From positions 1 to 53,647 of the IMG/VR virus record IMGVR_UViG_3300042905_002653: a DNA stretch of 53,647 nucleotides. The stretch is one strand, 5' to 3'. A model generated the notes under the pieces. The model was not told the DNA's origin, did not search any database, and was given only the letters and a program-made list of their open reading frames with translations. The DNA comes from a virus. The position numbers and the translations under genes were made by a program. This document shows, one piece after another, positions 31,001-39,056 of the stretch (position 1 is the first letter of the stretch; every line of letters starts with the position of its first letter).

Positions 31001-31440
31001 CCGTACACCTCGGTCACAAAGGCGAAGTCGTCCGGGTCGAGCTCCTTCCAGGCCCCAGTCAGGGCCTCGCTGAGCTTGGCGTAGTCCTCGGCGTTCTGGA
31101 TGTTGGCGTTGTCGATCAGCTGCCGGTAGTTGACGAAGCGGCCCTCGGCGCCGACGGGCTTGGCGCGGTTGCCCAGGCCCCGCTGCACCATCCGGTCCAG
31201 CTCGTCGGAGCTCATGCTCGACACATAGCCGTGGTAGGCCCGGTTGATCTCCGCATCGCTGATCGAGCGCGAGGTGCCGTCCTGCATGGGGATGACGAAC
31301 TGGCGCTTCACCTCGTCTTTGAGGAACTGTTCGCCGGCCTTGCGTGCGCGTTCGGATGCTTCGAGGTCTTTCTGCAGCTGAGCGTTCTGCTCCTGCAGGC
31401 GCTTGATCTCGTCGTAGAAGTCGTTGCAGTTGTTGGCCAT
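28048..31440 (-). CDS. internal virion protein, gp16-like position
   Basis: 1130 residues. The N-terminus is a coiled coil (NDFYDEIKRLQEQNAQLQKD), the rest mainly helical, with APFNQFLFDTRLTFGPLAET near residue 650 and Pro/Gly-rich segments. By size and by its place just before the fibre gene it corresponds to the largest ejection protein of T7-like phages (gp16), which enters the cell with the DNA. I see no lysozyme motif; that domain is in 34925-37798. A long open frame on the opposite strand is a shadow. Confidence 0.75.
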   Translation of the reverse strand: MANNCNDFYDEIKRLQEQNAQLQKDLEASERARKAGEQFLKDEVKRQFVIPMQDGTSRSISDAEINRAYHGYVSSMSSDELDRMVQRGLGNRAKPVGAEGRFVNYRQLIDNANIQNAEDYAKLSEALTGAWKELDPDDFAFVTEVYGRERLLQSVADAYKEFTDADTIAAALANNAAAFTTLAERMTRLRFLSETAKTSYLDTLQTVAEYMRTTSAPVPDALRARTFSAYKLALMSERHVNMAKRRTGQALRSLQDDFAAPDNFRVDMTEAAETIGAPAREVTPDSHFGRVMEAIDNGAAEQVEQLRVGAIVDSIDPSSSIGKGWENPHLRFGNALVKDSQLQNFGSQAKANLMGTWLANTHGFVHQAFENIGNLTPHGTRFSREAFGEGLRIAWESAAYSHDAVRRSWRELAADSFLRGDAPFGGNLDTYGRSSSNNEQLLGQVQAIIEQPYRPGGPLRPENYATTVHKIQAGVAMLRYHWSGKNPAMLTPALRAMSATDSVLGYDAFVFKLKNDLEIKARRDGVQLGLLDQRTRDEWVLKQMEEAFYQAAPTEANVKAFRRQHKLKGSDITDDEIKAIITAERVRETYGRPTLDTPEAQEAMAYSLRNRMQAKPEGGLPGAIDTAVMEARKHWAVDALVPYWRAPFNQFLFDTRLTFGPLAETIEIIFDKNPTKEQIAKVQAGWVTTGGLLGLFAGLDMMGLIEGNGPLEPNARRAWLLEGNKPNSIAGVPYLGGLPILNTLFLWKDLKETFVSGTYSNFDQNKAWWGIAQVLTSQIIRQTGFGQLQRLVDALLDPEQQMPRLVQWLGQGQLPGSGIMRDLQRATGSNATDFYRDELPNATERATLGEDDPAAKLERTLRNLAFGTIPLLGLPGGAPRKEQDFLGQPIHLEFGADWAEAMKSRFHPRMWPRANQRVYAELDAQGRLTLPGPLLTRQLEGVSMSSELQKEYNDTFGAVKGNIPLEARMALAGRKVSVSFPMQLETPIDMRKQFAGAGVVVAKSGSSATIDLGPFLSKHVKGRTIVEAFTSLFNDPVYKRMQDLPGTTSDLEVRDMPPARRRAQAASQMIQGVYDYYQLLTQDQLEASSTPAAQDWRERRAAIAREAFKGQTDKLRDLMESLGQPVPAQR

Positions 31441-31442
31441 GG

Positions 31443-34400
31443 TCAGCAGCCCTCCTGTTGAGCTTGACGGCGGATTTCATCCATCCGCTGGTTGTTGGTT
31501 TCGATCTGTTTGCGGGCGGCCTGGTCGGCCTTTTTGGATCGCGGCTTGACTGGCGGCTCGTCGCTGTCGGTGAGCTTCATCGGCTCGGGCCGGATCGGGG
31601 CTGGCGCCAGGGCGGGATCGCCTTCCATCGCATCCAGATCGTCCACCAGCCCCTTGATGCGCTGCAGCCGCTCCCCGGCGGCCCGGTAGAGGCGCGCATC
31701 TGATTGCGCCATGGCGCGGGCGTTCTGCTCGAACAGGTCCGCAATCGACGGGCCGGCGTCGTACCCGTCCGCCATGCCCAGCTCCTTCTTCTGCTCGAAG
31801 GTGAGCAGCTCGTAATCCATCGCATCGCGGGCGCCCTCTCTGGCGATCGCCTGCATCTGCGCATCGCGCTCGGCGAACTCCAGCCCCAGCCGCAGCTCGT
31901 CCGCAGCGGCCTGCGCAGCGGGGCTGCCGGGCTCCAGCTGGCCACGGGCCTCCAGATCGGCACGGGCCACATCGGGCCGCACGCTGGGCCCATCGGGCAG
32001 CTCGGGGATGGGGGTCTCGGGTGGGCGAATCTCGGCCTGGTCGGCGGCCTTCTGCACGGCCTGGATCTGCAGCGCAGCACGCTCCTCGGGGGAGAGGGCC
32101 GGCGCCGGTGCGTCCGCCGCTGGCGCTGCCTCAGGTCGCGCCGTGGGCATCCCCTGCTCGTCGAGGCTGCGGCGGACGGCCTCGGCGATGTCGCCACGGA
32201 TCCGATCAGCGATCACGCCAGGCTTGGCGCCCTCGGCGATCTGGCGGGCACCGTCGTTCAGCAGGTCGCTTACCGGCCCCGGAGCGTATTTGAGCTCGTC
32301 GAACATGGCCAGCACCTGGGTGGTGTCGGCTGCGATGGCCTTGTTGCCGGCCACGTTGATCTTGTTGCCCGCCTGCTCCAGCCGGCCGGCGCCCTTGGCG
32401 GCCGTGCCAAAGAAGCGCTTGTCCTTGAGCAGGTCCTGGCGGATCTTCACCACCAGATCGGCCTTCTGGCTCATCAACGACATGGCCTCGGTGTTGCCGA
32501 ACAGGTCCACCTGGCTGCCCTGCACCACAGGGGCGCTGCGCACCTGGGCCACCATCTCGGCGAACTTGGCATCGCTCATGTCCTGGCCGCCCAGGGCCTT
32601 GAACGCCGTCTGCATCTGGGTCTCGTCCAGCCCGCTGCCGCCCAGGGAGGCCGCCTTGCCCACCGACAGCCGGCCATCCACGGCCGCCTGGAAGATGTTG
32701 TCCGGCAGCTGCGCCAGCGCCAGCCCGCGGGCCGCATTGCCGCTGCTCATCGGCACGCCCATCTGCTGCAGCTGGTCGGGGCTGGTGATGCCGCTGTCCC
32801 GCATGAACTTGGCCGCATCGAACACCGTGCCCTGGCCGGCCTTGATGTTGGACAGAGCTCCCATAGCCCGGGCCTCCTGGGCGGTGGCCGCCGGCAGCTC
32901 GCGCACCGGCACCGTGGGGATGCCCAGCTGCTGCGCCCGCGCCAGCCGGTTGTGGCCGTTCACGACATAGGTGCGGCCATCGGCCGGGTCGGTCCACACA
33001 TCGAGCGCGCCTTCGGCGTTGGTGTCCCACCGGTTCACGCCAGCGAGGCTGCTGCCCAGCTGCTCGCCCTGCTCGTTCACGCCCTGCTTGAACTGGAACC
33101 GCTCGGGGTCGGCCGCGATCTCGGTCGTGGGTCGCATCCCCTGGTTCCAGTCGCGCACCAGCAGGCTCTGGCCGGTCTGCTGCTGATAGGCGGCCAGGCC
33201 CTCGATGATGTCGGCCTTGGTGAACTCCTCCCAGTCGCGGCCGGTCAGGTCGCCGATCAGCTGTGACAGCTCGGGGTTGTTGCCTGGCGCCGCCACGCTC
33301 CGCAGCGTGTCCATCGGCATGGCCTCCAGCGTGGCCTCATAGGGGATCGGCTGGCCGTCGGGCCCCAGCCGCTCGGCGATGTTTTCGCCTGGCGCCATCA
33401 CCGCACCCTGCGCCAGCTCCGGCCGCACCGGCATCGCCTGCCGTTCCTGCAGCAGCTGATCGAGCTGCTCCACCACCGGGCCCGGCTGGCTCACCAGCAT
33501 CTGCAGCTGGTCGTCATCGAGCTCGCGCACCAGGTTGAACACCACGTCTGCCTCGGGCAGCTCGGGGTCGTAGATCATCTCGAAGGGGCTGTCCTCGATC
33601 CCCTCCACCTCCAGCTGACCGCCGGCGGGCGCGTCGGGCTCGGCTGCTTTGGGCGGCTGGGCGTCGATCTCGAGGCTGATCTGGGCCGCTGGGGCATCGG
33701 CCGCAGCAGGCAGGGCCGGCGCTGCAGTGGGGGTGGGCTCTGCAGCAGGCAGGGCCGGCGCCGCCGGGGGGCGCTCACCGCCGCCGCCAATCCACCTGTC
33801 GATCTCTGCCTGCGCTGTCGCCTCTGCCTCGATCTCGGACGTGCGCAGCGCAATCGCACCCGTGTCCGGGTCGGTCACTGTGACCCCGGCCTGTTCCAGC
33901 TGTGCGCGGGCGTCCGTGATCTCGGCCACCTTGCGGTTGCTGGCGGTCCACCGCTTGCTGTTGCGCAGGGAGCTGATGATGCCCGGGCTGCGCGTCACCC
34001 CGGCCGCCACCTCGCCCACGCCGCTGATGGCCACGCCGGGCAGGGCATTGGGGATGAGGCTCTTGATGGCCGAGTCGATCCAGTCGTCCTCGCCCACGTC
34101 CACCGACAGGGGCAGCTTCATCCCGAAGGCATCGCCCAGGTTGGCCAGGTTGCCGCCGCGGTTGTCGTCCGCGAAGGTGGCCAGCAGCTCGCCAGCAGCC
34201 AAGCGTGCCCCGCCGGTGATCACTGCGCCCGTGGCGCCAACACCAATGGCAGGGATGGCTTTCACCGCTGCAGCGGTGGCGATCACGGAGGTGCCAACGC
34301 TGCGAGCGGTGGCATCCAGGCCCCGCTCAAACTCGTTCTGCTGCCCGGGCGGGGTGGCGCCCATCACCCGGTAGCCGGCCTGGCTCACCCGCTCGATGAA

Positions 34401-34904
34401 GTTGCCGGGCCTGCTGCCCTCCGGGTTGGCTGGCTTGCCGCTCGGCTTCTGCCCCAAGGCCACCACCAGCTTGCCGGCGTTCTCGGCGGCCCCCACGGTG
34501 AGCGCTGCGTTGATGTTGCGGCCGGCCTGCCCCGCGATGGTGGGCAGCACGTTCATCACATTCAGGCCGGGGATCGAGCCGGTCACCGCCTGCCGCACCC
34601 GGCCGCCGAAGCCCTGGGGGTTGCGGCGGTTGGTGTCGGCGATCTGCTTGCCGATGTACTTGAGCTCGTTCTTGATCGCCCCGAGCGGGTTGCTCCAGGG
34701 CGAGCGGTTGAGCTTGCCGGTGCTCTGCAGCCGCTGGTAGCTGGCGGGGGACTGCCACCGCCAATCGGGGCCAGCCCACGCCACCTGGCGACCACCCAGG
34801 ACAGAGCGCGAACCGAGCGGGCGGTTCTGGTCGGTGTGCTTGGGGCCCTGCTGCGGCTTGTCGGGGACAACAGGCTGGCCGGAGCCGGTGAACTTGATAG
34901 GCAT
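31443..34904 (-). CDS. internal virion protein with ParB-like domain
   Basis: 1153 residues. Basic N-terminus; residues ~220-290 are Ala/Gly-rich and hydrophobic. A Pro/Ala linker follows (~370-440). At about 600-760 lies a ParB/sulfiredoxin-like domain: GRTYVVNGHNRLARAQQLGI then PTVPVRELPA, followed by a helical part like the ParB DNA-binding region. The C-terminal third is helical and charged. Its position between gp15-like and gp16-like proteins makes it an ejection protein; some large phage ejection proteins do carry ParB-like domains. The enzymatic role is not known. Confidence 0.7.
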   Translation of the reverse strand: MPIKFTGSGQPVVPDKPQQGPKHTDQNRPLGSRSVLGGRQVAWAGPDWRWQSPASYQRLQSTGKLNRSPWSNPLGAIKNELKYIGKQIADTNRRNPQGFGGRVRQAVTGSIPGLNVMNVLPTIAGQAGRNINAALTVGAAENAGKLVVALGQKPSGKPANPEGSRPGNFIERVSQAGYRVMGATPPGQQNEFERGLDATARSVGTSVIATAAAVKAIPAIGVGATGAVITGGARLAAGELLATFADDNRGGNLANLGDAFGMKLPLSVDVGEDDWIDSAIKSLIPNALPGVAISGVGEVAAGVTRSPGIISSLRNSKRWTASNRKVAEITDARAQLEQAGVTVTDPDTGAIALRTSEIEAEATAQAEIDRWIGGGGERPPAAPALPAAEPTPTAAPALPAAADAPAAQISLEIDAQPPKAAEPDAPAGGQLEVEGIEDSPFEMIYDPELPEADVVFNLVRELDDDQLQMLVSQPGPVVEQLDQLLQERQAMPVRPELAQGAVMAPGENIAERLGPDGQPIPYEATLEAMPMDTLRSVAAPGNNPELSQLIGDLTGRDWEEFTKADIIEGLAAYQQQTGQSLLVRDWNQGMRPTTEIAADPERFQFKQGVNEQGEQLGSSLAGVNRWDTNAEGALDVWTDPADGRTYVVNGHNRLARAQQLGIPTVPVRELPAATAQEARAMGALSNIKAGQGTVFDAAKFMRDSGITSPDQLQQMGVPMSSGNAARGLALAQLPDNIFQAAVDGRLSVGKAASLGGSGLDETQMQTAFKALGGQDMSDAKFAEMVAQVRSAPVVQGSQVDLFGNTEAMSLMSQKADLVVKIRQDLLKDKRFFGTAAKGAGRLEQAGNKINVAGNKAIAADTTQVLAMFDELKYAPGPVSDLLNDGARQIAEGAKPGVIADRIRGDIAEAVRRSLDEQGMPTARPEAAPAADAPAPALSPEERAALQIQAVQKAADQAEIRPPETPIPELPDGPSVRPDVARADLEARGQLEPGSPAAQAAADELRLGLEFAERDAQMQAIAREGARDAMDYELLTFEQKKELGMADGYDAGPSIADLFEQNARAMAQSDARLYRAAGERLQRIKGLVDDLDAMEGDPALAPAPIRPEPMKLTDSDEPPVKPRSKKADQAARKQIETNNQRMDEIRRQAQQEGC

Positions 34905-34924
34905 GGGTTACCTCCCGGAGATGG

Positions 34925-37798
34925 TCATCGGCCCATCTCCTCGCGGAGCGCACGCTCGTAGTAGGCCTTGAGCTGGGCGAAGCTCTTGCCGCCTTGGCCG
35001 TAGTAGCTGGTGCCGGTGCGAGCGGTGGGGAAGGATGCCCACTCGGGTGCGAGGCGGTCGGCCACCTGAACGGTGAAGCCGCCGGGCAGGGATGGATCCA
35101 CGCCACGGTTCCGCACCAGCCGCACCGCTCCCATGTCCTGTCGCTCTGGCGTCATTGCGCCGCCGCCGACCAGCCTGCTGTTCCAGGTGGTGGAGAGGAA
35201 CTGGTAGGCCCCGGCGGCGTCGGAACTGAGTCCATTGCTGCTGTTGACAATCCGGGGGTGGCGGCTGAGATCGTTGAACTTCCGGCCGGTGAACATGGTG
35301 CGGTAGCCGTCCGGGCCATCGGTGCCCTCGGCAAACCGGATGGTGCGCAGCAGTGCCCTGGTCTGGGGCGGGAGGTTGCGTGCTGCGATGCCCGCTCCAC
35401 CACCGCCACCCCCTCGGGTCGCCACCCGCTGGCCGCCGCCCATCCCCACCGCTGACGGCAAAGGCCGCTGCTGTGCCGCCACTGCGGGCTGGGCACCCAG
35501 CAACATGTCCAGCAGCCAGCCGCCAGCGGCTGCAACTGGGCCGGGGGTGGGGTTGCCGCGCCGCGCCGCCGTGTTCTGCGCATTGCTGGCCGCGCCCTGG
35601 GCCTGGCGCCCGTCGCGCATCAGCCGCTGCCGTTCCTGTGGTGTCATTTCCATGCCGGGGTAGTAGTCGAGGTGGCGATTGATCAGCTGGCCCGGGGTGG
35701 TGCCGGCTTCGCGGGCGAAGCGCTGCAGCGCTGCGCTGGGCTGCTGGCCGCCCAGAATCCGGTTGCCCTCGTTCACCACCGACTGGGCATCGAGCACCGG
35801 CTGGTTGCGCCAGCTCTGCAGCAGCGCCCGCCTGTCGGGGATGTTGTCGAGCTGTGCGCTGGGGTAGACCTTGCCGGTGAATGGCTTGGTGCCAGGTGGC
35901 GGGCCGCTGCTCTGCTGCCCTGCTGCAGCGGGCTGGGCCGGGGCCCCCTGTGCGCCGGGGACGCCGCCGACACCGGGGAACAGGTACTGGCGGGCCGATG
36001 GCGCGCTCTTGCCGTACTCCTCCACCGCCCGGCTGGCCACCTGGGTCACCTCGGCCGGGGTGAGCGGGCGGCCCAGCTTGCCCTGCTCCTCTGCGATCCG
36101 GTTGTTGATGTGGGACTGGAAGGCGCTGAACTGCCGCCGTGCCGACTCGGCCACGTTGGCATCGGTCCACCCGGCCATCACGCTCTCGACGCTCACCCCG
36201 CGCAACGCGGCCTCGGTGACCGAGTTGGGGTAGGCGGCCCTGAGGTTGGCCTTGATCGACCGCTCGATCACCGCATTGGCCTGGGGTGCGGTGGGTGAGG
36301 CCTTCTGCTCGTTGTTGCGCCGGCGGATGGCGGCGTACTGGCGGCGCAGCTCGGCCTTCTTGTCGTCCGGGGCAGAGGCCAGGGCGGCCTCGAGCTCGGC
36401 ATCGGCCTGGTTGGGATCCCAGGCGGTGCCATAGCGGCCGTCCATGTCGAGCAGCAGCTGCTCGACCCCTTCAGTGCTGCGGCCCAGGTTGCGCACTGCG
36501 TCGATCGTGGCGCTGCTTTTCTGCTCCAGCTCCAGCTTCTCGAAGTTGCCCAGCCCCTTGTACTTGTCGCTGGCGCGCAGCTTCTCAATCTCCTGCAGCC
36601 GCTCCGGCCCATCTGGCAGCTCGTAGGTGAGCCGGGCCAGATCGTCTTGGTAGCCCCTGCTGAGCGCCTCCCGCTTGCGCTGCTCGCGCTTGTACTCGAC
36701 CTCCCCGTACTTGATCTCTTGATCAAGGAACACGTCCGGGAACATCATCCCCGCCAGCTGGCCGGGCTGACCATCGGGGCCGGGCGGGCCCACCCGCACA
36801 AAGGCCATGACCCGCTTCAGCTGACCCAGGCCAAAGGCCTCGGCCTGCGCCTGCACGTTGGCGATGACCTCCTGCGTCATCTGCGTCATCTGACCCGACA
36901 GCCCTGCCTCGTCCCTGATGCGCGACAGCACCAGCTGGAAGCGGCTCGCCAGCGCCTGCTCCCACGCCTTGGGGTCATCCTCCTGGCGAACGATCCGCTG
37001 GCGACCGTCGGGGTCGAACACCTCGATCTGCTTGAGGCTCACCGCTGCCTGGTAGATGCCCAGGATCTCGGCCGTTGCCGTCCGCGGGATGGTGCGGGTG
37101 AGGTAGTTATTGCGGTCCTGCCACTGGACATCGGTGATGCGATCCCAGGCCTGGTTGACCTCGGGCGCCACGAACTGCATGAAGCCCGGGGAGCTCTCAT
37201 CCACCCCGTACTTCTGGGCCACCTTGGTGACCTCGGCCGCCTTCCACCGCCCCAGCTCTGCTGCGCCCTCGGGTGTGCCCGGGTTGATCAGCACCAGATC
37301 GGAGTTGGCCCGGTAGGCATTGAGCAGGGAGGTGCGCATCTCGGCCCCGGCCAGCCGCGCCAGCGTCCGCTGCCGCCCCGCCTGCCGGAAGGGGTTGACC
37401 GTATCCATCGCCAGTGCAGCGATCGGGTCGGTCTGCGCCAGCTTGCGGTTCTCGGCGGCGTACTCGGCCCCCGACTGGGCCTGCTGCTCCTCCAGCAGGG
37501 CCTTGGCCCGCAGCGCTTCGTTCACGCCCCTCTGCACCTGGGCCTGGGCGTAGACCTGCAGGCCGGTTCCCATCAGCTGGGTCAGCTGCTGGTTGAACGG
37601 CGCCAGTGCCTGCGCCACCTGCTGGAAGCGGTTGATGCCCGGTGCATCGCCGCCGCTGCCCTGGTTGATCACATTGATCTGCTGCACCCGGGGGATCTCG
37701 ATCGGCCCCGCTGGCTCCGCGACATCCCGCCGTGCGGGCTGAATGAAGGTGCTCAGCGGCTGGGCCTGGGGTCTGATCTGGTTCTGGGGGAGTGCCAT
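34925..37798 (-). CDS. internal virion protein with C-terminal lambda R-type lysozyme
   Basis: 957 residues. Residues 1-800 are helical with many Gln (gp15-like). The last ~145 residues match lambda R-type transglycosylases (GH104): RFAEGTDGPDGYRTMFTGRK with the presumed catalytic Glu, FNDLSRHPR, AAGAYQFLSTTW, and WASFPTARTGTSYYGQGGKS. It would open the peptidoglycan while DNA is ejected. T7 places this activity at the N-terminus of gp16 instead. Its start overlaps the stop of the gp14-like gene by one base. Confidence 0.8.
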   Translation of the reverse strand: MALPQNQIRPQAQPLSTFIQPARRDVAEPAGPIEIPRVQQINVINQGSGGDAPGINRFQQVAQALAPFNQQLTQLMGTGLQVYAQAQVQRGVNEALRAKALLEEQQAQSGAEYAAENRKLAQTDPIAALAMDTVNPFRQAGRQRTLARLAGAEMRTSLLNAYRANSDLVLINPGTPEGAAELGRWKAAEVTKVAQKYGVDESSPGFMQFVAPEVNQAWDRITDVQWQDRNNYLTRTIPRTATAEILGIYQAAVSLKQIEVFDPDGRQRIVRQEDDPKAWEQALASRFQLVLSRIRDEAGLSGQMTQMTQEVIANVQAQAEAFGLGQLKRVMAFVRVGPPGPDGQPGQLAGMMFPDVFLDQEIKYGEVEYKREQRKREALSRGYQDDLARLTYELPDGPERLQEIEKLRASDKYKGLGNFEKLELEQKSSATIDAVRNLGRSTEGVEQLLLDMDGRYGTAWDPNQADAELEAALASAPDDKKAELRRQYAAIRRRNNEQKASPTAPQANAVIERSIKANLRAAYPNSVTEAALRGVSVESVMAGWTDANVAESARRQFSAFQSHINNRIAEEQGKLGRPLTPAEVTQVASRAVEEYGKSAPSARQYLFPGVGGVPGAQGAPAQPAAAGQQSSGPPPGTKPFTGKVYPSAQLDNIPDRRALLQSWRNQPVLDAQSVVNEGNRILGGQQPSAALQRFAREAGTTPGQLINRHLDYYPGMEMTPQERQRLMRDGRQAQGAASNAQNTAARRGNPTPGPVAAAGGWLLDMLLGAQPAVAAQQRPLPSAVGMGGGQRVATRGGGGGGAGIAARNLPPQTRALLRTIRFAEGTDGPDGYRTMFTGRKFNDLSRHPRIVNSSNGLSSDAAGAYQFLSTTWNSRLVGGGAMTPERQDMGAVRLVRNRGVDPSLPGGFTVQVADRLAPEWASFPTARTGTSYYGQGGKSFAQLKAYYERALREEMGR

Positions 37799-38607
37799 CA
37801 GATGTTGCTCAGGGTGCCGAAGGTGCTCAGCCCGGCCTGCACCCCGCCCATCAGGCCGGTGAGGCCATTGAGCACGCCAGCGCTACGGCTGGGGCCCGTG
37901 CCGGTGAAGGTGGGTGCCGCCGGCATCAGCAGCGTGGGCAGCGGCTGGAACGGCGCCATCGGCTCCAGGTACGGCTGCTGCTCGTAGAACTGCTGGCTGT
38001 TGTACTGGCTCAGGTACTGCGTCACCTGCGCGGTCTGGGCCCGGCTGAACTGCCTGTTGCGCAACCCCTCATTGATCTGCTGGATCGCGGCGAAGTCGCC
38101 CTGCTGCCGGGCGTAGTCGTTGATCAGCCGGTCGATGCTGCTCCCCTCCTGGCCGCTGGCCGCCACGGTGGACCGCGCCTTCAGCGCCGCCACCTGGTAC
38201 TGCTGGTAGGCCACGGCATCGGCCATCGAGGTCTCGACCAACTGCTGACTCAGCGCCTGCGACTGCAGCGCAAAGTCCGCGCCCGCTGCCGCCCTGGTCT
38301 GGCCCACCACCTCGGCCTGGGCGATTGCCCTGCTCAGCTCGAAGTTGCGCAGGCTGTTCACATAGGCCAGCTGCTGGTTGTGCGCCAGCGTTGCCTGCCA
38401 GTAGCTGTGCTGCTGGTTGGCGTCCGTCAGCCGCTGGTTGAAGCCCGCCTGCCACTGGGCGAATTGGGTGTTGGCATCCTGTTGAGCGCGCTGGTTCAGC
38501 CAGTCCTGCTGCGCTGCAGCCTGCTGCTGGCCGGCGCCGAACATCCCCAGCAGGGCGTTCGCCCCGCCCATCGCCAGGGAGCCGATCAGTGGGGTGATGA
38601 CAACCAT
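37798..38607 (-). CDS. internal virion protein, gp14-like
   Basis: 269 residues. N-terminal hydrophobic Gly/Ala segment (LIGSLAMGGANALLGMFGAG), then a long Gln/Ala-rich helical region (QDWLNQRAQQDANTQFAQWQ), and a Pro-rich C-terminus. This layout and its place upstream of the gp15-like gene match T7 gp14, which lines the outer-membrane part of the ejection channel. Confidence 0.75.
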   Translation of the reverse strand: MVVITPLIGSLAMGGANALLGMFGAGQQQAAAQQDWLNQRAQQDANTQFAQWQAGFNQRLTDANQQHSYWQATLAHNQQLAYVNSLRNFELSRAIAQAEVVGQTRAAAGADFALQSQALSQQLVETSMADAVAYQQYQVAALKARSTVAASGQEGSSIDRLINDYARQQGDFAAIQQINEGLRNRQFSRAQTAQVTQYLSQYNSQQFYEQQPYLEPMAPFQPLPTLLMPAAPTFTGTGPSRSAGVLNGLTGLMGGVQAGLSTFGTLSNI

Positions 38608-39056
38608 CAGGCCCCCCTGCTGCAGCGGCAGAACAGCTCACTGCAGGGCCCCATTGGCATTGGTGTGGCCACGGCGAACCCCAGCGACTGCAGCCATCGC
38701 AGCGTGTGGGTGCGCTTGGCCAGCACCCAGTTGTGCAGCGGCCCGGCGCCATCAGCAATCAGGGCATCCACCCATTGCTTTGCACCCCTGATGAACTGCC
38801 GCTGATGGCTGGGCGTGGCCAGCAGCGCATCGGTGGCCAATAGCCAGATCACCCCGCCAGTTGCCACGCCGCACAATCCCACTGGCTCACCATCATCTCC
38901 CTCTATGCAACGGCAGTCAGCGGAGAATCGCCAGCTCTGCATTACGGCATCGCGGGGATTCATCCCATGGCTGCAGAACACCTCGATCGCATCCCCCTGG
39001 CGCAGGTTGCGGGCGACGTGCCGGGCCCTGCTTTCTGTCGGCGGCGCCCACCTCAT
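38607..39056 (-). CDS. gp13-like internal virion protein, GNAT-like fold
   Basis: 149 residues from ATG 39056, which overlaps the tail tube B stop (ATGA). Contains EVFCSHGMNPRDAVMQSWRF, CGVATGGVIWLLATDALLAT, and WVLAKRTHTLRWLQSLGFAV, typical of the acetyltransferase-like gp13 family of T7-like phages. Needed for virion assembly in T7; enzymatic activity is not established. Confidence 0.7.
   Translation of the reverse strand: MRWAPPTESRARHVARNLRQGDAIEVFCSHGMNPRDAVMQSWRFSADCRCIEGDDGEPVGLCGVATGGVIWLLATDALLATPSHQRQFIRGAKQWVDALIADGAGPLHNWVLAKRTHTLRWLQSLGFAVATPMPMGPCSELFCRCSRGA

Noticed and set aside
26218-33266. Very long open frames on the plus strand (26218-28392, 28720-31461, 31704-33266)
   Set aside because: They are antisense to well-recognised virion genes, have Gly/Leu/His/Arg-rich composition and no motifs; high GC removes stop codons in that frame.
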